NCBI RefSeq assembly: GCF_018866325.1
Contig: NZ_CP076457.1
Span: forward strand, 2,391,001 to 2,455,000
Length of the DNA: 64,000 nt
Direction: 5' to 3'
From: Streptomyces sp. YPW6
Lineage (GTDB): Bacteria; Actinomycetota; Actinomycetes; Streptomycetales; Streptomycetaceae
In this document: piece by piece, positions 7,371 through 16,072 of the stretch
Layout: each line of letters starts with the position of its first letter
Numbering within the stretch: position 1 is the stretch's first letter
Notes under the pieces: model-generated
Seen by the model: the letters and a program-made list of their open reading frames with translations, nothing else
Database searches by the model: none
Told to the model about the DNA's origin: nothing
Position numbers and translations under genes: made by a program

Positions 7371-8741
7371 GTGGTAGGAAATCGCGTTTCACACATCATC
7401 GACCTTCCCGCCGACACGCTGGTGATCGACGACTCCGCCGACGACCGCTACTGGGCGTCGGTCGAACGCGTCGTCGCACTGGCCGACGAGAAGGGCCGTA
7501 CCCCCGACGGCATCCCGCTCCTCGCGAGCATCGCCGTCTCGCACCCCGAGTGGCCCGTCCGTGCCGGCGCCGTCCGCCTCCTCGCCACCCACCACTCGGG
7601 CGACGAGGCCGCCGCCACCGCCGTGGCCGCCGCCACCCACGACACCGTCGACTGGGTCGCGTTCACCGCGCTCAAGGTCATCGCCGAGCACCGCATCGGC
7701 GCCGCCGTCCCGGACCTCATCCGGATCTCCGGCTGGCCCAGCAACTTCACCCGTCCCGACTGGGCCCGCAAGCCCGTCGGCTGCGGCGCCGCACTCACCA
7801 AGCGCGCCCTCATCGCCGTCTTCGGCACCAAGGACCCCGCCGAGCTGCGCCGCCTGGAGGACGAGTACTTCTCCGAGATGCGGTCCAGGATCGCCGCCGC
7901 CCGCAAGCGGGTCCGCCGTCACGAGGACGTCGTCCTCGTCCCCGCCGGCCCCGCGATCATCGGCGCCGCCGACGAGCAGCCCGACGCCTTCCGCATGGCC
8001 CAGGACGACACCGTCCTGCGCGCCGTCGACGTGCCCGCGTTCCTCGTCGACCGGACCACCGTCACCAACGCCCGCTACCGCGACTTCCTCGAAGAGGTCG
8101 GCGACTCCGGCGAGTTCGACCACCCCGACCAGCCGCTGGAACGCACGCACCGCCCGGCCCACTGGCACGATCCGCGCTTCAACGCCCCGGACATGCCCGT
8201 CGTCGGCATCGACTGGTACGACGCGTACGCCTTCGCCGCCTGGGCCGGGGGCCGGCTGCCCAGCGAGGTCCAGTGGGAGAAGGCCGCCCGGGGAGTCGAC
8301 GGCCGCCGCTTCCCCTGGGGCGACGACTGGGATCCCGGGCGCGTCAACTACGTGGAGCGGTCCTTCGGCCAGGCCGTCGCCGACCTGGACTCACTCGAAG
8401 CGCTCCTCGTCACCGTCGAGCAGGGCGAGAACCCGGCCCACCCCGTGCTCGCCGCGGACGCGCTGCCCGAGGGCGCCAGCCCCTACGGCGTCCTCCAGAT
8501 GTCCGGAAACGTCTGGGAGCTCACCCGCACCAACTTCTACACCGGCGAGGACATGGACCCCTTCTTCAAGGGCCGCCACCCGCTGGACTTCATGAACCGC
8601 AAGGAAGCCTTCCACGTGCTGCGCGGTGGCACGTTCACGTCCCCGCCGACCTGCCTCACCACCTTCTACCGGGGCAAGGACCTCATCACCGACCGGCACA
8701 TGGAGGTCGGCTTCCGCTGCGTGTACGAGGCGGACGGCTGA
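7371..8741 (+). CDS. HEAT-repeat plus FGE-sulfatase-domain protein (SUMF1/EgtB-like fold)
   Basis: A 456-residue protein of two parts. Residues about 45-170 are helical HEAT-like repeats (HPEWPVRAGAVRLLATHHSG, DTVDWVAFTALKVIAEHRIG). Residues about 185-456 are an FGE/SUMF1 domain: VLVPAGPAIIGAA at its start, VTNARYRDFLEEV, LPSEVQWEKAARG, FPWGDDWDPGRVNY, SGNVWELT and LRGGTF...VGFRCVYE at the end. True formylglycine-generating enzymes carry two copper-binding Cys after RGGSW; only one (PPTCLTTFYRG) is seen here. There is also no DinB domain as in EgtB, so the reaction is likely different, possibly oxidation of a peptide or amino acid. GTG start with AAAGAGAGG five bases upstream; the stop overlaps the next start (TGATG). 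Confidence 0.82.
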   Translation: MVGNRVSHIIDLPADTLVIDDSADDRYWASVERVVALADEKGRTPDGIPLLASIAVSHPEWPVRAGAVRLLATHHSGDEAAATAVAAATHDTVDWVAFTALKVIAEHRIGAAVPDLIRISGWPSNFTRPDWARKPVGCGAALTKRALIAVFGTKDPAELRRLEDEYFSEMRSRIAAARKRVRRHEDVVLVPAGPAIIGAADEQPDAFRMAQDDTVLRAVDVPAFLVDRTTVTNARYRDFLEEVGDSGEFDHPDQPLERTHRPAHWHDPRFNAPDMPVVGIDWYDAYAFAAWAGGRLPSEVQWEKAARGVDGRRFPWGDDWDPGRVNYVERSFGQAVADLDSLEALLVTVEQGENPAHPVLAADALPEGASPYGVLQMSGNVWELTRTNFYTGEDMDPFFKGRHPLDFMNRKEAFHVLRGGTFTSPPTCLTTFYRGKDLITDRHMEVGFRCVYEADG

Positions 8742-10147
8742 TGCGCCTCACCTCACTCGGCCACGCCGCCGTCCTCGTCGAGACGGGCCAGGAGCGGATC
8801 CTCTTCGACCCGTGGCTGACCCAGCGCCTCGACCGCTTCTGGGAGCACCACCCGCCCCTGGAGGACGACCTCGTCCGCAGGGTCCTCGACGAGGGCGTCG
8901 ACTGCGTGGTCCTCAGCCACCATCACTTCGACCACCACCACTACCCCTCCCTGGGTCTCCTCGCGGACGGCGCCGACGTCGACTTCGACGACACTCCGCG
9001 CCAGAGCACCGGCGTCACCTGCGTCTACCCGGCCGGACCCGTGCCGCCGACGCTCACCGCCTCCGGCCTCGGGCACCAGGCGATCTCCTGGACGCTGCGC
9101 CGCTTCGGCTTCGAGCGGCTGTGCCCGGTGCGGCCCGGTGACACCGTCACCCTCGGCGGGGCGACCCTGCGGACCTTCCCGTCCGCCGTCTCCTTCCCCG
9201 AGATGAGCGTGCTCGTCGAGACCGCGGACGCGGCCGTCATGATCTGCGGCGACGCGCTCCTGCACGAGGCGACCGTCGAGGCCTTCCGGCGCGAGGACGC
9301 GCCGAGGCTCGACCTCGCGCTCGTGCCCACCCACAGCGTCTCGCCGCCCGGCGTCCTCACCGAGCGCCGCCCGCTCAGCGACCCGGAGGGTGTCCGCGCC
9401 CGCGCCGTCGCCAACTTCGACCGGTACGTGGACTCCCTGCCGGCCGCCCTGACCGTGCCGTCCTCCTTCGGCTGGCGCGTCAGCGGCGACACCGACCGCG
9501 ACTACGACTGGTGCAACCGCACCCTGTTCCCGTTCACCCCGGTCGAGGCCCTCGCACGCCTCACCGAGCGGGGCCGGGACGGCCTGCTGTGGGGTCCCGG
9601 CCAGGTCCTGGAGGTCGGCGGGGGGAAGGCCGGCCTCGTCGACGGGCCGGTCGCCCCCGACGCGTACGACTTCGACGAGGTCTACGCCGCCGTCCGGCTC
9701 GACCCGCGGACACCGGTCCCCGCCTTCGACGCCTCCCTCGACCGCTACGGCAGGCAGACCCGGTCCGCCGAGGAGCTGCTCCGCGAACTCCTCGACCTGC
9801 TCGTCGCCACCGACTACTGGTACCGGGCGCTCGACGACGGCGCCGGGCGGCACGTCGTCTCCCTGTACGAGGACGGCGGCGACGAGACCTCCTACCTCCT
9901 CGACCCGGTCGCCGGCCGGGTGACGAAGCTCGGCGCGGGCCCCGCCCGCGCCCACGTCACCCACGCCGAGGGCTGGACCGAGACGGCCGCGAGCACCCTG
10001 GAGGCCATGCTCGGCGCCGACCTCCTCTTCGGCAGCTCCTTCGGCCTGTGGGCGAGCGACGGCGTCCTGCTGTCCGCCGTCTTCCACCACCCCTCGTACT
10101 ACACCCGCCACGTCGAGCGGGAACTCCGGGAGGCGAGCCGACCGTGA
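8741..10147 (+). CDS. Metallo-beta-lactamase-fold protein with extra C-terminal domain
   Basis: A 468-residue protein. Residues 1-230 are a metallo-beta-lactamase fold: GHAAVLVETGQERILFDPW at the start, the metal motif HHHFDH (HxHxDH, residues 60-65) and a later metal Asp in MICGDALLHE. About 200 further residues form a domain I do not recognise. The family includes hydrolases and, as in CmlA, di-iron oxygenases that hydroxylate carrier-bound amino acids; no similarity to CmlA beyond the fold is claimed. It is translationally coupled to the FGE-like gene (TGATG) and the esterase (GTGA), so it works in the same process. Confidence 0.82.
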   Translation: MRLTSLGHAAVLVETGQERILFDPWLTQRLDRFWEHHPPLEDDLVRRVLDEGVDCVVLSHHHFDHHHYPSLGLLADGADVDFDDTPRQSTGVTCVYPAGPVPPTLTASGLGHQAISWTLRRFGFERLCPVRPGDTVTLGGATLRTFPSAVSFPEMSVLVETADAAVMICGDALLHEATVEAFRREDAPRLDLALVPTHSVSPPGVLTERRPLSDPEGVRARAVANFDRYVDSLPAALTVPSSFGWRVSGDTDRDYDWCNRTLFPFTPVEALARLTERGRDGLLWGPGQVLEVGGGKAGLVDGPVAPDAYDFDEVYAAVRLDPRTPVPAFDASLDRYGRQTRSAEELLRELLDLLVATDYWYRALDDGAGRHVVSLYEDGGDETSYLLDPVAGRVTKLGAGPARAHVTHAEGWTETAASTLEAMLGADLLFGSSFGLWASDGVLLSAVFHHPSYYTRHVERELREASRP

Positions 10148-11157
10148 GCGACCTCCCCGAGACCGTGGTCTTCGAGCACCGGAGCGCCTGCCTGCGCGAC
10201 AACCCGCTGGGGGACCCGCACACACGCCGGGTCGAGGTGCACCTGCCGCCCGGGTACGACGGTGTCCGCCCGTTCCCCGTCGTCCACTGGCTGCCCGGCT
10301 TCGGCGCCCATCCCAGCCTCACCGGCAGGGCCCTCGCCTTCGGAACCACCGTCGCCGACCGGCTCCGCACGGCCATGAGCGACGGCCGGGTGCCGCCCGC
10401 CCTGCTCGTCGTCCCCGACGGCACCACCTCCTACGGCGGCTCCCAGTACATCGACTCCGCCTCCTCCGGCCGCTACGCCGGACACCTCGCCGAGGTCGTC
10501 GCGGAGGTCGACCGGCGGTTCGCCACCCGGCCCGAGCCGCGCTGGCGCGCGATCGGCGGCAAGTCGAGCGGCGGTTACGGCGCGCTGCTCGCCGGCATGA
10601 CCTCCGGCCTCTTCGGCTCGGTCATCGCCTGCTCGCCCGACGCCGGCTTCGAGCACAGCTACCTGCCGCTGCTGCCACGCGCCCTCGACACCGTCCGGGC
10701 CGCCGGCGGCATGGACGCGCTGCTCGCCCGCCGCGCGACCGGCCCCGTCGACGGGCCGTTCATGGTCGCCATGAGCATCATCGCCATGGGCATGTGCTAC
10801 GCCGAGGACGCCCGGACCAGCCCGTCCGACGCGCTGCCCTGCGATCCCGACACCGGTGCCTTCCGCGACGATGTCTGGCGGCGGTGGCTCACCCACGACC
10901 CCGTACGCATGCTGGACGAGCACGCCGATGCGCTCACCCGCCTCGACCACCTCCACCTCAGCGTCGGCGAACGCGACGAGTACGGCATGCACTGGGGCGC
11001 CCGCGCCCTGCACGCCGCCCTCGACGCCCACGGCGTCCCGCACCACTACCGCGAGCACGAGGGCGGCCACCACGGCATCGAGCACGTCTTCACCGACGCC
11101 CTCGCCGGCCTGCGGCACGTCTGGTCCGGGAGGACGGTCGGCACATGTGCGGTATAG
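10144..11157 (+). CDS. Alpha/beta-hydrolase, esterase D/enterochelin-esterase type
   Basis: A 337-residue PF00756-like esterase. The nucleophile elbow is GGKSSGGYGALLAG (Ser near residue 141), with the acid likely in VGERDEYG and the His in HEGGHHGIEH. Family members cleave esters, amides or thioesters of natural products; here it may release or trim an intermediate. GTG start four bases inside the previous gene, and the 3' end overlaps the asparagine-synthetase-like gene by 13 bases. No signal peptide, so it is cytoplasmic. Confidence 0.85.
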   Translation: MSDLPETVVFEHRSACLRDNPLGDPHTRRVEVHLPPGYDGVRPFPVVHWLPGFGAHPSLTGRALAFGTTVADRLRTAMSDGRVPPALLVVPDGTTSYGGSQYIDSASSGRYAGHLAEVVAEVDRRFATRPEPRWRAIGGKSSGGYGALLAGMTSGLFGSVIACSPDAGFEHSYLPLLPRALDTVRAAGGMDALLARRATGPVDGPFMVAMSIIAMGMCYAEDARTSPSDALPCDPDTGAFRDDVWRRWLTHDPVRMLDEHADALTRLDHLHLSVGERDEYGMHWGARALHAALDAHGVPHHYREHEGGHHGIEHVFTDALAGLRHVWSGRTVGTCAV

Positions 11158-12986
11158 CGGGCTTCGTCAGCCTCGACGGCCGACGCGACGCCGCCTGGCT
11201 CGACGCCCTCGGCCGCACCATGACCGAGGCGATGGCCCACCGCGGCGAGAGCTCCCGCGCCCCCTACGTCTCCGCGTGCGGCACGGTCATGCTGTGCGCC
11301 ACCCGGCTGGCGGTCCGCGACCGCTCCCACGCGGGCGACCAGCCCATGGCCGACCCCAGCGGACGGATCGTCCTCGTCCACAACGGCGAGGTGTACGGCT
11401 CGCGTTCGCCGGCGCCGCCGCTCTGGCCGCGGCGCACCACCTGCGACACCGAGTTCGTCCTCCAGCAGATACGCCGCGAGGACGAGCCCGGCCCGGCGCT
11501 GCGGCCCCTCGACGGCATGTTCGCGCTCGCCTGGCACGACACCACCACCGGCCGGGTCGTCCTCGCCCGTGACCACTTCGGCGTCAAGCCGCTCTTCTAC
11601 GCCCATGTCGACGGCGGGCTGGTCTTCGCCTCCGAGCAGGGCGTGCTGCTCCGCACCGGCCTCGTCGCGGCCGAGGTGGAGCCCGAGGAGTTCGTGCTGC
11701 GCTCCTGGATCCGGATGGACGCGGCCGACGACCACACCTGGCTGCGCGGAGTCCGGTCGCTCCAGCCCGCCGAGTACCTGGTCATCGACCGGTCGCGGCT
11801 GCGTACCCACCGCTACTGGAAGCCGGCCTCCGTGGACGACCCCGTCGGGGCCGACGAGATCAGGGCGGCCTTCGACCGGGCGATCGAACAGCGCTCCGTC
11901 TCCGACGTGCCGCGCGCGGCCGTTCTCAGCGGCGGCGTCGACAGCACCGCGATCGTGGCCGGGCTCACCGCGCGGGGCGTCCCGCTCGACGGCTACGTGC
12001 TCCGCTACCAGGACGGCGTCGGCGGCTCCGGCGACGACGTCGCGTACGCCACCGGCGTCGCCGAGCACCTCGGTGTCCCGCTGACGGTCTGCGACCTCGA
12101 CCAGAAGACGGCCGCCGGGCTCGTCCCCGTGCTGCCCACCCGGCTGATGCGCCCGCTGCTGCACGGCGCTGAACTCGCCATGCACCACCTGTACGGCACG
12201 ATCGCCGCCGACCAGAACGTGGTCGTCTACTCCGGGCACGGCGCCGACGAGCTCTGGGGCTACCAGGACGGCCGCTACTTCCCCGTCGTCGACCCGTACG
12301 CGCCCACCTACATCCACGGCCGCCACTACCTCACCCACCGGCTGCACGCCGACGAACGGCCCGTCTGGGCCGAGCTCGTGACCTGGATGGCCCGGGAACT
12401 CGACGTCGACATGAGCGAGGTCACCGACCGGGTCTGGGCCCGCACGATGGACGAGTACCGGGCCGTCAAGACGGCGTCCCCGCTCAAGCGCGGCCGGCAC
12501 CACCTCCTGCGGCGCTTCCTCGTCTACGTCAACGACATGGTCGACGCCACCTCGGCGACACACACCCTGGAGGACCGGCCCGTCTTCCAGGACGTCACCC
12601 TCACCGAGCTGGCCTTCCGCTGCCCCGAGCACCTGAAGGACTCCAACGAGCCCGGCACCCACAAGGGCCTCCTGAAAGAAGCCCTCGGCGACCTGCTGCC
12701 CGACCCCGTGCGGCACCGTCGCAAGCAGGGCTTCCCCAGCCCCACAGACCCGGGATACGTCCGCAGGCTGACCGAACTCGCCCAGGACCTGGGCAGCCCC
12801 TTCGGACTCCCGCCCGTCCCGGCCGCGATCCGGGCCGGACTGGGCGTCGGCGAATGGATGTTCCTGGCCTCCACCTCCGCCTGGCTCGGCCACCTCGCGG
12901 AGTTCAGAACCGAATCGAGGAGTCATGGTGAGCAGTCCCGTCCCGCACTGGCGCCCGCGGGTCCTGTCGAGCGCGTCCGGACTTGA
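11145..12986 (+). CDS. Asparagine-synthetase-like glutamine-dependent amidotransferase
   Basis: A 613-residue AsnB-family enzyme. The N-terminal glutaminase domain begins MCGIAGFV with the catalytic Cys2; conserved segments read HRGESS (usually HRGPD) and HNGEVYG (usually YNGEIYN), so the glutamine site is altered. The synthetase domain has the PP-loop LSGGVDST (about residue 265) and SGHGADELWG. Relatives include AsnB, beta-lactam synthetases and the McjC lasso-peptide cyclase, all adenylating a carboxylate before amide formation. Given the peptide-centred operon, amidation or cyclisation of the 19-mer or an attached amino acid is a reasonable guess. Tight overlap with both neighbours. Confidence 0.88.
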   Translation: MCGIAGFVSLDGRRDAAWLDALGRTMTEAMAHRGESSRAPYVSACGTVMLCATRLAVRDRSHAGDQPMADPSGRIVLVHNGEVYGSRSPAPPLWPRRTTCDTEFVLQQIRREDEPGPALRPLDGMFALAWHDTTTGRVVLARDHFGVKPLFYAHVDGGLVFASEQGVLLRTGLVAAEVEPEEFVLRSWIRMDAADDHTWLRGVRSLQPAEYLVIDRSRLRTHRYWKPASVDDPVGADEIRAAFDRAIEQRSVSDVPRAAVLSGGVDSTAIVAGLTARGVPLDGYVLRYQDGVGGSGDDVAYATGVAEHLGVPLTVCDLDQKTAAGLVPVLPTRLMRPLLHGAELAMHHLYGTIAADQNVVVYSGHGADELWGYQDGRYFPVVDPYAPTYIHGRHYLTHRLHADERPVWAELVTWMARELDVDMSEVTDRVWARTMDEYRAVKTASPLKRGRHHLLRRFLVYVNDMVDATSATHTLEDRPVFQDVTLTELAFRCPEHLKDSNEPGTHKGLLKEALGDLLPDPVRHRRKQGFPSPTDPGYVRRLTELAQDLGSPFGLPPVPAAIRAGLGVGEWMFLASTSAWLGHLAEFRTESRSHGEQSRPALAPAGPVERVRT

Positions 12987-14028
12987 CCCGGTCCCCCCGG
13001 TCATCGAGGAGGAGCGGGCCCAGGAGTGGTGCCCCTTCGTACTGTGGCGGCCCAGCGCCCTGCCCGAGGGCTGCGACACCTCCGTCGGGACCCTCCGCCG
13101 CGAGGCGCCCCCCGGTCGTGTCGCGGCCGAGGGCCGCAGCCCCTGGAGCGACGCCAACCCCGCCGGGTACCGCACCGAGATCGGCGGCGGCGGACGGCGG
13201 CTGCGGCTGAAGCAGTTCCTGTACGACTGGGCGTTCCCCGCTGCCGACCACCCCTGCCTGTGGGGCGGCGAGACGCGGTCGCACGCGATCGGCGACGGCC
13301 GGGTGGCCTGGCTCGGCACCGACTACATGAAGCACCGGGCCGGCAGTGCCCGCCTCGCCGGGACGACCGTCGAACTCTCCGTGCTGGAAGGCGATTTCAC
13401 CGACGAAGAACTGGTCGCCCTCTACGCCGGGCTGCGCCCCGCCGTACCCGGCGCGGTGCCACGCGTCCTCGCCACGCCCTTCTCGGAGCTGAGCTACTGG
13501 GCCCGGCACCCGGCCGAGATGGTCTCCGTGCCCACCGGCCCGTACCACTTCCACCGGCGCGGCAAGGAGCACGAGGGCGACTGGCTCCCCCCGGACCGGG
13601 TCGCCGCCTTCCTCACCGCGCAGGGCCTCCCCGTGACGGTCGGACCCTTCCGCGCGAACAGCGCCGCCACCTTCGGCGACGGCGGCACCGTCCGCGAGCT
13701 GGAGGCCGTCTACACCACGCCGACCGGCGAAGAGCTGCGCCTCACCGCCCAGAAGACCGGCGGCGGACGTCTGAAGTTCCCGCCGAAGCGCGACAAGCAC
13801 CCGGCCGCGGACGAAGTCCACGCCCTCGCCGACGGCCGCCCGCTCCACCTCGCCCACCTGAGCGCCGCGTACGGCGCCTGCGACGCCTTCTGGCAGCACC
13901 CCGACGGCTACGACCTCCGCCTCCTCGGCAGCGCCCACGCGCGGCTGGGCCGCGAGCCCTTCCTCGCCCTGGCCGCCGCCCTCGACGCGCAGCTGCGCCT
14001 GGCGGGCCGCGCGGAGGCGCTGGGATGA
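12925..14028 (+). CDS. Protein of unknown family in the peptide operon
   Basis: A 367-residue soluble protein I cannot assign to a family. It starts at ATG 12925 (GAGGAGTC just upstream), 62 bases inside the asparagine-synthetase gene; GTG 12928 is an alternative. There is no signal peptide, membrane segment or Cys pair suggesting metal binding. Two stretches look alike, GGGRRLRLKQFLYDWAFP near residue 90 and EELRLTAQKTGGGRLKFPPK near 275, hinting at two related halves. It contains WLGTDYMKHR and PYHFHRRGKEHEGDW, rich in His, Arg and aromatics. Position at the end of a fully overlapping operon implies a role in the same pathway. Confidence 0.75.
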   Translation: MVSSPVPHWRPRVLSSASGLDPVPPVIEEERAQEWCPFVLWRPSALPEGCDTSVGTLRREAPPGRVAAEGRSPWSDANPAGYRTEIGGGGRRLRLKQFLYDWAFPAADHPCLWGGETRSHAIGDGRVAWLGTDYMKHRAGSARLAGTTVELSVLEGDFTDEELVALYAGLRPAVPGAVPRVLATPFSELSYWARHPAEMVSVPTGPYHFHRRGKEHEGDWLPPDRVAAFLTAQGLPVTVGPFRANSAATFGDGGTVRELEAVYTTPTGEELRLTAQKTGGGRLKFPPKRDKHPAADEVHALADGRPLHLAHLSAAYGACDAFWQHPDGYDLRLLGSAHARLGREPFLALAAALDAQLRLAGRAEALG

Positions 14029-14354
14029 CGGAGGTCCCGGACGCGCCGCCTCCGACAGTCCCCGGGACGGACAGGGCCGGGCCCGCCCCCGCCGCCGGGC
14101 GGGGGATCGCCCACGACACCGCGTACGGTCTGTCGGCCTCCGCCCGGACCTCCGGCTCCGGGCGGGGCGAGCGGTTCGCGCCGGCCCTGCGCGCCGGCAG
14201 GGTGGGGATCAACACCCGGGACGGCACCGGGGCGACGGTCGGCGGCCTCGGCCGGTCCGGACACGGGCGCGAACCGGGCCTCCACGCGGTCGAGGGACGT
14301 ACCGGGCCGCGCGCCGTCCGGGCCGTGCACCGGCCCGGGTGGTGGCGGTGGTGA
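14025..14354 (+). pseudogene. Aldehyde dehydrogenase C-terminal remnant
   Basis: A 109-codon frame starting at an ATG overlapping the previous stop (ATGA). Its middle reads GIAHDTAYGLSASARTS, LRAGRVGINTRDG and VGGLGRSGHGREPGLHAVEG, the pattern of the last 90 residues of aldehyde dehydrogenases (NDTxYGLxAxV, LRAGxVxIN, GGxxxSGxGREG). The catalytic Cys and Glu and the NAD domain are absent. The fragment runs into the aldolase start at 14339. It is probably the relic of a deleted gene, although overlapping starts allow it to be translated. Confidence 0.65.
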
Positions 14355-15478
14355 CCGGCGCCCCCGTCCCCGTACCGGATCCCCGGCTGGACTTCCGCAG
14401 CGACACCCGGACCGTCCCGGACGAGCGGATGCGCGCGGCGAGTGCCCTGGCCGAGGTCGGTGACGACGTGTACGGCGACGATCCGACGGTCGCCGAGCTC
14501 GAAGCCCGCACCGCCGCGCTCCTCGGCGTCGAGGCCGCGCTGTTCGTGCCCACCGGCACCATGGCCAATCTCCTGGCGCCTCTCGCGGCCTTCCCCGACC
14601 CGGCCGGGATCCGGGTGATCGTCGGGGCCGACAGCCACATGGGCTTCCTGGAGGCCGACGGGCTGCGGCGGTTCGGCGGCATCACCCTGGTCACGGTCGA
14701 GCAGGACGAGGACGGCCTCCCCGACCCCGGCCGCCTGGAGGCACTGCTCGCCGCAGGAGCCGGCCGTCCCACCGTGGTCTGCCTGGAGAACACGAGCATG
14801 ATGCGCTCCGGCAACGCCCTGGACGAGGCGGCGACCCGGTCCGTGGCCGGCCTCGCCCACCGGTACGGGGCCCGCTTCCACCTCGACGGGGCCCGGCTCG
14901 CCCACGCGGCCGTCGCCCTGGGCGTCCCGCCCGCGGCGCTCGCCACACCCGCCGACAGCGTCGCCTTCTCGGTGTCCAAGGCCCTCGGCGCCCCCATGGG
15001 CGCGCTGCTCGGCGGCGGCCGTGCCTACGTCGCGCGCGCCCGCGAGCTGCGCACCGGACTCGGCGGCTCCCTGCACCAGGCCGGGGTGGTCGCCGCGCCC
15101 GCCCTCGTCGCCCTCGGGCGGCTGCCGGAGCTGGCCGCCGACCACGCGACGGCCGCCGCGCTCGCCGCCGGACTCCGGGCCGTACCCGGTGTCGAGGTGC
15201 TGAGTCCGGCGCACCCGACGAACATGGTGATGACACGGATCCCGGGTCTCGGCCCGGACGCCTGCGCGGCGGGCCTCGCCGCGCACGGGGTGCGCGTCCT
15301 GCCCCTCCCGAACGGACATGTGCGTTTCGTGACGCACCGCGCGCACGGCATGATCGGTGTGCGTGAGGCCGTGGGGGCGTTGACGGCCGTGGCGGCCGCC
15401 GTGCCCTCCCGCCGGCCGGCCCCCGGGACCGCGAGACCCCCGAGAGCGAGGAACTCCCCTGCCGGGGAGGCTCCCTGA
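14339..15478 (+). CDS. Low-specificity threonine aldolase family PLP enzyme
   Basis: A 379-residue fold-type I PLP enzyme of the beta-eliminating-lyase/threonine-aldolase family. Marks are LDFRSDTRTVPDERM at the N-terminus, ALFVPTGTMANL, HLDGARLAHAAV and the PLP lysine in FSVSKALGAPMGALLGG. It interconverts glycine plus an aldehyde and beta-hydroxy-amino acids. The last 25 or so residues are Pro/Ala-rich and not conserved. The GTG at 14339 is used. It lies between the ALDH relic and a flavin/F420-type protein and could supply a beta-hydroxy amino acid, or be a housekeeping-type bystander. Confidence 0.88.
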   Translation: MVAVVTGAPVPVPDPRLDFRSDTRTVPDERMRAASALAEVGDDVYGDDPTVAELEARTAALLGVEAALFVPTGTMANLLAPLAAFPDPAGIRVIVGADSHMGFLEADGLRRFGGITLVTVEQDEDGLPDPGRLEALLAAGAGRPTVVCLENTSMMRSGNALDEAATRSVAGLAHRYGARFHLDGARLAHAAVALGVPPAALATPADSVAFSVSKALGAPMGALLGGGRAYVARARELRTGLGGSLHQAGVVAAPALVALGRLPELAADHATAAALAAGLRAVPGVEVLSPAHPTNMVMTRIPGLGPDACAAGLAAHGVRVLPLPNGHVRFVTHRAHGMIGVREAVGALTAVAAAVPSRRPAPGTARPPRARNSPAGEAP

Positions 15479-15494
15479 CCCTGATGGAGGAAGC

Positions 15495-15956
15495 ATGACG
15501 GACGTGGCGGCACCCCGGACGCTCGAGGAGCGGCTCAAGGACACCCGTGCGCGCCTGGAGAACGACGTCGACCTGTGGCTGTCGACGGCGGGCACGGACG
15601 GCGGCGGGGTCCACCTCGTCCCGCTCTCGTTCCTGTGGGACGGCACCGCGATCCTCGTGTCGACCCCGCGCGCCTCGGTCACCGGGCGCAACATGATCAC
15701 CGACGGCCGGGTGCGGATCGGCATCGGCCCGACCCGCGACGTGGTCATCGTCGACGGCGTGGCGGAACCGGTCGACACGGCGGAGCTCGGGCAGGAGACG
15801 GGGGACGCCTTCGCGGCGAAGACCGGCTTCGACCCGCGCGAACTGAAGGAGCAGTACCAGTACTTCCGCATCCGCCCGCAGCGGGTGCAGGCCTGGCGCG
15901 AGGCGAACGAGCTGGCCGGCCGCGGCCTCATGCGCGACGGCGCCTGGCGCGGCTGA
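15495..15956 (+). CDS. Pyridoxamine-5'-phosphate-oxidase-fold F420/FMN protein
   Basis: A 153-residue split-barrel flavoprotein of the PPOX class. HLVPLSFLWDGTAILVST is the typical first beta-hairpin and the C-terminus ends FRIRPQRVQAWREANE. Family members bind F420, FMN or heme and reduce small substrates. ATG with a GGAGG box about seven bases upstream, 16 bases after the aldolase stop, so co-transcribed with it. Role in the cluster unknown. Confidence 0.82.
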   Translation: MTDVAAPRTLEERLKDTRARLENDVDLWLSTAGTDGGGVHLVPLSFLWDGTAILVSTPRASVTGRNMITDGRVRIGIGPTRDVVIVDGVAEPVDTAELGQETGDAFAAKTGFDPRELKEQYQYFRIRPQRVQAWREANELAGRGLMRDGAWRG

Positions 15957-16072
15957 GGCCCCGTCCTGTCTCGGCGTCCCCGCACCCCCGGCGACTCCGT
16001 CTCCGCCGGCCGGGCCGGCCTCCTGACCGGCCGCGCGGAGGCGGAGTCCAGTCGTTCTTGACCGGAGCTGCA

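Noticed and set aside
11145..12986. Lasso-peptide cyclase (McjC) assignment for the AsnB-like gene
   Set aside because: It has a complete N-terminal glutaminase domain with Cys2, and no B1/B2 leader-binding or protease genes or a Gly1-Asp/Glu ring motif are present.
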